In this document: positions 57,304-64,000 of the stretch, piece after piece | How the letters are laid out: every line of letters begins with the position of its first letter | Numbering within the stretch: position 1 is the stretch's first letter | Assembly (NCBI RefSeq): GCF_021730395.1 | Contig: NC_069362.1 | Span: 68,403,501 to 68,467,500 of the forward strand | Length of the DNA stretch: 64,000 nt | Source of the DNA: Mercenaria mercenaria | Taxonomy: Eukaryota; Mollusca; Bivalvia; Venerida; Veneridae | Reading direction: 5' to 3' | Position numbers and translations under genes: made by a program | The notes under the pieces: generated by a model | Databases searched by the model: none | The model's input: the letters and a program-made list of their open reading frames with translations, nothing else | What the model was told of the DNA's origin: nothing

Positions 57304-57510
57304 ATGGATATTTTTTCTGAAAATAAACAGTATATGCTGGTAGTTACTATTCCTTTAACAGTGCTTGTATTGATTGCATCGATGACATACACAATTCGCA
57401 ACATTTCCAGGATCTGGAACGCAGGCAAACCCGTTACCTCTGAAACAAAGTCGGAGACGGTTGAAAACAGCGATGATGAAGAGGAAGATGCAAATAAGCA
57501 AAGCAAGTGA
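57304..57510 (+). CDS. Possible small single-pass membrane protein (68 aa)
   Basis: Begins MDIFSENKQYMLVVTIPLTV; residues 10-30 form one hydrophobic segment, followed by a basic patch (IRNISRIWNAGK) and an acidic tail (VENSDDEEEDANKQSK). This is a coherent topology: short N-terminus, one helix, charged cytosolic or lumenal tail. Right after the stop is a perfect hairpin TGTCTGCATTTAAATATGCAGACA and then AATAAA at 57562, so 5' to 3' it resembles a compact complete transcript. Surrounded by transposons on both sides; could be a retrocopy. No family recognised. A longer open frame on the opposite strand looks like its mirror. Confidence 0.4.
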   Translation: MDIFSENKQYMLVVTIPLTVLVLIASMTYTIRNISRIWNAGKPVTSETKSETVENSDDEEEDANKQSK

Positions 57511-57652
57511 ATGTCTGCATTTAAATATGCAGACATTTTTGTAGAATAGAAAATGTTTAAAAATAAAAGTTTTCCCAATTTTTCACATGCACAGGAGTCT
57601 GAAATTGTGTCAATAACGCCCCAAAACTGGCAGAAGTCTTCATTTTGGAAAA

Positions 57653-58563
57653 GGAAGTGTCTAGCCGTCCGGTAACCGAACGCCTAGCCTGCGTTCTAGT
57701 CGTCCGGTTACCGGACGGCTAGCAAATCCTCAGGGTTTTTTCTAGTCGTCCGGTAATTGATTTCCTAATGAATAAGACATGATTTTATATAGTTTTAATG
57801 TTATTTACTTGAGATATCGATACTTATCTGTAAACAAAAGTTTGTGTAAATACATACAATAAACAGTTACGATAAATAACTGCATTATTCAGCTGATAAA
57901 ATGGAAGTTTGCCGATCTCAATAATGGCGAAATCAACGTGACGTCACTTATTAAAATTTGTTCATCTTGAGGCTTCTATGGGATCGGAATTTTTAAAGTT
58001 TAATAACTTTTTCACTGGATTTTCAAAATTAAAACAGTTTTGAAGAACTTTCAATTTTCATATTTTAGTATTCAAATATTTTTTAATGCATTACAGTTTT
58101 AAATGACATCTAATTTCAAAAGCGGCAGCGTGATGTTCAAAACTTTAAGAAAAACAGTAGTTCAGCGTTCATAATTAATCCATTTTAATTTGAAATAATC
58201 ATAGTCAAAATTAATGAATGCATTGCCCTTTTTTAAGCTTTCCATTGTTCAAAAAAATATATAGATCTATATAAATTTGTGTTTTAAAAATTAAAGTTTA
58301 GGCCGTTAGAAAAAACATCACTTTTTAGAATATCAACGGATTTGTAAACAAACACGATCTCTTGCGTTTAATTGACTGAAAAATCAGATAAGTATTGATA
58401 TTTTAAGTAAATAACATTTAAAAGTATATAAAATCATTACTTATTCATTCAGAAATCAATTACTGGACGACTAGAAAATCCCCTGAGGATTTGCTAGCCG
58501 TCCGGTAACCGGACGACTAGAACGCAGGCTAGTCGTCCGGTTACAGGACGGCTAGACACTTCC
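57653..58563. mobile_element. Mutator-like non-autonomous element with 9 bp target duplication
   Basis: Long inverted ends of about 110 bp begin GGAAGTGTCTAGCCGTCCGG and end with its complement; each arm contains repeats of CTAGTCGTCCGGTTACCGG in both orientations. Direct repeats TTTGGAAAA at 57644-57652 and 58564-58572 are exact. Interior of about 690 bp is non-coding and AT-rich. Confidence 0.85.
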
Positions 58564-58573
58564 TTTGGAAAAA

Positions 58574-61248
58574 GAATGTTTCTAGGGGTACTGGCTAGCA
58601 TCCTACAAACGGACACTTTTGGAATATTTTTCATGATAACTCGGGGAAATAGATATATCTAGTGGTTGAAATTTCATGTGAACAAAGCTAGGTTCTCTTC
58701 CCAACTAAAAAGCTAATTTGTTTACTTCTAAAATTAGGTCAAGTACTTTTTCGAGGCCCGAAGGAAGGGCCACCAAATCACGTTGTTTTAAGGTCTAACA
58801 GTACCATGTTTCTGGACAGTGAGTTGTCACTTTATTGATTTTCAATTTATGTTCAACATTGCATTAAACTTTATTTTCAACCACGGGAAAGTAGTCATTC
58901 AGTGTCTGACTCATAGAATTGCACGAATTACCTCCCTTGAATCTATAATTTGATCGTATTTCTCCCGATCAAAACTTTTAAAATTTCAATTTTCGATTTT
59001 TGATACGAAAATGTGTTTTTAGGGTGTATTAAAATCATGCATGCACTAAATTATCGAAGCTGTGTGTCCCGGTTTAAGTGTTTACTAAACGTCTCGTCTG
59101 CTTACCTCAAATTTTGCATTTGGCCTTAATGGCGGGACGTCACGGAAATACTGTGCATGCGCATCGCGCCATTTCCAACTTCCCCCAACACGTAAACATG
59201 CTTCGTGAGTGCAGACAAAATGAAATTTAGCATTTCTTGTAAAATACTTAAATTGATATGTTGTAACCATGCGATGTTATTGAAAATCAAGCGTCTGTTT
59301 GATTGTAAACAGATAAGCAAGGTTTAAGACCAAAATAAAGCGTTTACGGGACTGTCCAGTTTGGTGGTCGTCCAGATTTGGTGGTCGCTAGCCACTACGG
59401 GTCCATACCTCTAGACAAGTCTGTTAAGGGGTTTTTAGGGGTATAACAGACCTCCTTTTTCTAGAGATTTAGGGTTATTTACATCTTAAATTTTGTTGAA
59501 AATGAAATAACAAATAAGACTTATTCAGTTTTCACCTAAAACTTTGATCTAAATGGTTTACAAATACCAGCGTTCACACAATTGTTTATAATATGAATTA
59601 AGGCACCGCCTGGAATGGGGATTTATCTTTTATATATTTGCATGCAAAGAAACTATTCTCTACTCAAAAGTGAAACTTCGAAAGAAGCTATTCACTTGAA
59701 ACAGTATTTTTAGTTTACATTTAGTGTCATCATACATGTTACAGCAAATATCATACTTTGCACAATTTACGGGAAGCCGGTGTGACAGTGACTTCATTCG
59801 CCACGTTCTCATACGGTACTGGCTTTAGGATTTTTGTTTGTTTGTTGGCATTCCACGCAGAAACTTGATGGCCTTTACACTTCCTTACTGTTTAAAAAGT
59901 GTTTTTCAGTTGCAGATACACTTTCTTTACGAAAAAGAAATAAAGAATTATATGTTGGCATGGTGTACGAATTTCTGTGACTGATTCGGAGTGCTCTGTT
60001 GCTCATGCATGCAGACAACCAGTCTGCGGACTGTACATAAACTTGAAACGGAAAACGTTGAAAAAATTGCCTCGGTATATGCAGACAACAAAGACGAATA
60101 ACTACATACGGACGTAACCGTCTCGGGGGATTTTCATCCCCTAATACTAAGGACTAATACTGTTTTCTGCTATTTTCACGTTATATGCGGTGTCGCGGTA
60201 TTTGATATTTGCGAGAACAACAGTGTGCATAAAAATATGAGGGTCTGATACATTTTACACTTTCAAAGGAAGCGCTTTATTAAGTCGGATGCCAGACGGC
60301 GAAATTAGAATTAACTCCCTTGGCATAAGTGATGGTCACATGCACCAGAAATATGATTGGTTTAAAGTAAACAAGGACTAAAAAAAATGATTTTCTATTT
60401 GAAATAATATTGGAAAAGGGTTACGAAGTTAATAGGAAATAATAGCAACATAAACTTGTTTTTCTTTTCTTTATTCATTTATTCCCTTTAATAGTGCTTC
60501 GAATATTTGTGCAAACAGGCTACCTTTTCTTTCAAAACCTAAATAACGGAGGAACTCCAAATGAATACATTGTTCTGTGCCGATTAATTTATTGTGAAAT
60601 AAACTGTTGATATTACACAGATAAATGAGCGTATCTAACCCTTGAAATTCAGCAGAAAAAAATAAGTTAGGCATAATAATAATTATGCACCTATTTGTTT
60701 TATTATTTAACAAGATATAATGATAATAGGCACTGAACTGATTGTTAAATGATCAATTATTTAAACCGACATATATGTAAAAGAAACTGTTTGTGGAATT
60801 GTCCCTTGTATCTTGTAACGGTTTCCAAATGTGTGAAAAACATAAATACACTAAGGGGTAATTATGATTAAAGAAAATTATTTTTTTCTCAACATAATTT
60901 AAAATTATTTTGTTTAATATTTTTTCTGCCGTTTGGACTTTGATTCCTTGTGATTTATTTGGTGTTCCTTGGTTATTTATGTTTCGAAAGAAATTGTAAC
61001 CAATCGGATGAATGTTGGTATCTAATTCTGTAAAACTATTAATTTAGATCCAAGTTTAAGGTAAATACTGATTAAGTCTTACTTGTTTTTTCATTTTCAA
61101 CAAAACTTTAAATGTAAATAACTCTTAATCTCTGGAAAAATGAAGGTCCATACCCCTAAAAAAAACCTAACGGGCTTGTCTAGAGGTATGGATCAATACC
61201 TTTAGAATCAGATTCTAGAGGTACGGATCCGTACCCCTAGACACTTCC
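58574..61248. mobile_element. Second Mutator-like element, adjacent, with related ends
   Basis: The right end, read inward, is GGAAGTGTCTAGGGGTACGG; the left end is GAATGTTTCTAGGGGTAC. Arms extend past the nested element: 59400-59560 matches the complement of 61030-61190 (shared CATACCTCTAGACAAG, TTTTGTTGAAAATGAAATAA-like). TTGGAAAAA borders both ends (58565-58573, 61249-61257). Interior open frames are short; no transposase recognised. Confidence 0.65.
58588..59398. mobile_element. DNA element nested in the second Mutator-like element
   Basis: Left end GTACTGGCTAGCATCCTACA and the complement of the right end, GTAGTGGCTAGCGACCACCA, are imperfect inverted repeats continuing to GGAC. The 70 bp before the right end (AAAATAAAGCGTTTACGGGA...) is related to that before 57124, so this is a diverged relative of the element at 53725-57124. 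Confidence 0.5.
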
Positions 61249-61275
61249 TTGGAAAAAGTACCTGGGTTATTTTTA

Positions 61276-62294
61276 GCTCATCTGATTTTTTGAAAAAAAA
61301 TGATGAGTTATTGTCATCACTTGAGCGGTTGTTGGCGTCTGCGTCGGCGTTGCCTGGTTAAGTTTTATGTTTAGGTCAGCTTTTCTCCTAAACTAGCCAA
61401 GCTATTGCTTTGAAACTTGGAATACTTGTTCACTACCATAAGCTGACCCTGTATAGCAAGAAACATAACTCCATCTTGCTTTTTGCAAGATTTATGGCCC
61501 CTTTTGTACTTAGAAAATATCAGATTTCTTGGTTAAGTTTTATGTTTAGGTCAGCTTTTATCCTAAACTATCAAAACTATTGCTTTAAAACTTGCAACAC
61601 TTGTTCACCATCATAAGCTGACCCTGTACAGCAAGAAACATAACTCCATCCTGCTTTTTGCAATAATTATTGCCCCTTTGGACTTAGAAAATATCAGATT
61701 TCTTGGTTAAATTTTATGTTTAGGTCAACTTTTTCTCTTAAATTATCAAAGCTATTGCTTTGAAACTTGCAACACTTGTTCACCATCATAAGCTGACCCT
61801 GTACAGCAAGATACATAACTCCATCCTGCTTTTTGCAAGATTTATGGCCCCTTTTGGACTTAGAAAATATCAGATTTCTTGGTTAAGTTTTATGTTTAGG
61901 TCAACTTTTTCTCTTAAACTATCAAAGCTATTACTTTGAAACTTGCAACACTTGTCCACCATCATAAGCTGACCCTGTACAGCAAGCAACATAACTCCAT
62001 CCTGCTTTTTGCAAGAATTATTGCCCCTTTTGGACTTAGAAAATCATTTTCTTGGTTGAGTATTATGTTTAAGTCAACTTTTCTCATAAACTGTCAAAGC
62101 TATTGCTTTAAAACTTGCAACAGTTTTTCACCATCATAAGTGGACACTGTACATCAAGAAACATAACTCTATCCTGCTTTTTGCAAGAATGATGGCCCTT
62201 TTTAGACTTAGAAAATCATGGGTAGGACAATATTTCTACTATTATACAAAAAATAATCTGATGAGCATCAGCACCCGCAAGGCGGTGCTCTTGT
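61276..62294 (+). mobile_element. Helentron-like element, family B, second complete copy
   Basis: 5' GCTCATCTGATT and its exact complement AATCAGATGAGC-type end (AATCTGATGAGC at 62255-62266), GTCGGCG-rich start, five tandem units of about 175 bp, hairpin GCACCCGCAAGGCGGTGC (62271-62288) and TCTTGT (62289-62294). Both borders are T-rich, as expected for insertion at T-T. It begins 19 bp after the Mutator-like target repeat. Confidence 0.8.
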
Positions 62295-62574
62295 TTTTAA
62301 GATAGACTTCTGGGGTCTTATTGCTAGAATTTCAGACTCCTGTGATGTAAGCCTTACACGTTTGACTTATAAATCAGGATGGCTTATTTTATGATCTGAT
62401 ACATTGTACTTACCCATATCTGCGTGTTAGTGTTAATTTAGAAAAACAGTAATTAAACATCGAGTTTTTGGTCGGAATTAAGCCTAGTATTTTTGTACAG
62501 AGTCGGGTAAATATTGCTATCTTTGACCAAGTATGATAAATTGGATTAATTTATTACACTATTCATAAACAAAT

Positions 62575-62688
62575 TGATTACCGGATGGCTAGAAAAAACA
62601 CAGCTGATAGGCTCTAGAGGCATCCGGTTACTGGACAGCTAGAAAGCAGGCTAGGCGCCCAGTTACCAGATGGCTAGACACTTCCTTA
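62575..62688. mobile_element. Solo right end of the Mutator-like family
   Basis: ATTACCGGATGGCTAGAAAA through GGATGGCTAGACACTTCC-like sequence matches, with about 20 percent divergence, the right arm of the element at 57653-58563. No left arm is present, so it is a remnant. Confidence 0.65.
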
Positions 62689-62689
62689 T

Positions 62690-63240
62690 TAAAGAAGTCC
62701 TCTCACAAATTTATCAAAATGGGGGAGCTTTGCCCCTTTAAGGGGCCACTAGTGCTAAAAATAGAAACAACTTTAAATGACTTCTTCCCATGAATTGATC
62801 AATTGCTAAATGGATCTTCATCAAATTTGGTCTGTAGCATTATTGAAAGGTCCTATCCAGACTTTGCTCAAATGAGGGTGCTCAGCCCCATTTAGAGGCT
62901 GCTAGAGCTGAAAATAATATTTTCTCTTGAACTGCTTGATGGATCTTCGTCAGACTTTATAGCATCGTTGTAATTTCCTCACCCAATTTTGTTCAAATGC
63001 GGGCGTTTAGCTGCTTTAAAGTAAGAGCTGAAAACAGAAATACCTAAAATGTTAAATGACTTCTTCTCATTAACTACTGTCTAGTCTGATTATCTTCGTC
63101 ACAATTGGTCCATATTGTCATTGTGAGGCCCTCTCTCAATTTTGATCAAATAGGGAAACTTGGCCCCTGTTTGATAGCATTCATTGAACTTGATCTGAAG
63201 CGATTCATTATAAGGTCCTCTCCCATCATAAGGTCTGCTC
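62690..63240. repeat. Family C tandem units without ends
   Basis: About four units of roughly 120 bp with GGGGCCACTAGTGCTAAAAA, ATGGATCTTCATCAAATTTG and TCTGTAGCATTATTG blocks, matching 4700-5500 and 39610-40440. Neither the 5' hairpin nor the TCTTGT end is seen. Confidence 0.6.
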
Positions 63241-63528
63241 ATTTTGTCTAAAGATGTAAAATACTTTTATCAATTTACAAGTTCAGCCAGTCTCATTGGA
63301 TTTTTGTCTGATAAATATAATAAAAAATATTAGTTAACTGAATGATGCCGGTAAATCTGTTTAAAATAAAATAAAGTAAAATCCCATAAACTCCAATCTA
63401 CCTGAGGGAAATTGTAAACAAAACACCAAAATGATGCACATTTATGATTTAATTCTATCAAGCATTGGTGATACAATACTGGCATGTCTCTTGCTTTCTT
63501 TCCTGGATGCAGATGTTTCATTGATTTT

Positions 63529-64000
63529 TAGCTCGACTATTCATAGAATAGTAGAGCTATTGGACTCGCCCATGCGTCGGCGTCCGCGTCGGCGTCCGCG
63601 TCCGCGTCCCGATTTGGTTAAGTTTTTGTATGTAAGCTGGTATCTCAGCAACCACTTGTGGGAATGGATTGAAACTTCACACACTTATTCACTGTGATAA
63701 ACTGACTTACATTGCACAGGTTCCATAACTCTGTTTTGCTTTTTTACAAAATTATGCCCCTTTTTTGACTTAGAAATTTTTGGTTAAGGTTTTGTATGTA
63801 AGCTTGTATCTCAGTAACCACTTGTGGGAATGGATTGAAACTTCACACACTTATTTACTGTGATAAACTGACTTACATTGCACAGGTTCCATAACTCTAT
63901 TTTGTTTTTTTACAAAATTATGCCCCTTTTTCGACTTAGAATTTTTTGGTTAAGGTTTTGTATGTAAGCTGGTATCTCAGTTACTCACTAATGGAATGGA
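63529..64000 (+). mobile_element. Helentron-like element, family A, cut by the window edge
   Basis: Begins TAGCTCGACTATTCATAGAA, then a GGCGTC/CGCGTC microsatellite (about 63577-63608) and 166 bp units nearly identical to those of 23490-24627. The 3' end lies beyond the window. Confidence 0.8.

Noticed and set aside
57213-57578. 121-codon minus-strand open frame
   Set aside because: It is the mirror of the 68-codon plus-strand frame; its serine and valine runs derive from the acidic tail codons read backwards, and there is no supporting 3' signal.

Overview
This window is AT-rich eukaryotic nuclear DNA. The repeat content (tRNA-derived SINEs, TTAA-flanked palindromic elements, Helentron-like tandem-repeat elements ending in a hairpin and TCTTGT, and abundant jockey/CR1-like LINE fragments) is what I would expect in a mollusc, most likely a bivalve. 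The species is an inference. Host genes are sparse, split by introns or intronless, and embedded in layered transposable elements. I see no bacterial-type operons, no rRNA or standalone tRNA gene, no CRISPR array and no retrovirus-like element.

Layout. 1-7.2 kb: a plus-strand gene with a secreted N-terminal exon and, in three downstream exons, a galectin-type domain that lacks the usual sugar-binding residues. 7.4-16 kb: no gene; palindromic elements, including an 811 bp fold-back sharing a TTAA with a 1.9 kb TTAA-flanked element. 16-22.7 kb: an intronless class A GPCR (18829-19779) bracketed by two inverted copies of one 440 bp TTAA element. 23.5-29.5 kb: Helentron-like elements, a small palindromic element and a decayed LINE. 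29.5-31.7 kb: a second GPCR on the minus strand, a paralogue of the first, whose last codons run into a 46 bp minisatellite. 33-35.7 kb: the 5' half of a LINE (ORF1 and endonuclease without reverse transcriptase) and a SINE. 36.3-38.8 kb: a three-exon gene for a secreted coiled-coil protein with a GON-like C-terminal domain, carrying one apparent frameshift. 39-48.4 kb: tandem-repeat elements, SINE insertions and three decayed LINEs. 49.2-53.5 kb: a hAT-like transposon in exon-like blocks with a MITE inside its zinc-finger coding part. 53.7-57.1 kb: a TIR element containing a LINE with an uninterrupted 504-codon reverse transcriptase ORF, the whole splitting an older repeat. 57.3-64 kb: a possible small membrane-protein gene, two adjacent Mutator-like elements using nearly the same 9 bp target, and more Helentron-like elements.

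The genes do not form an evident pathway. The two GPCRs share about 300 bp of upstream sequence and probably arose by an inverted local duplication. The most unusual signals are the coding-derived minisatellite behind the second GPCR, a dispersed family with a conserved hairpin showing paired base changes, three families of hairpin-TCTTGT elements, and the dense nesting of DNA transposons at 52-62 kb. All functional assignments are by eye; no database search was possible.
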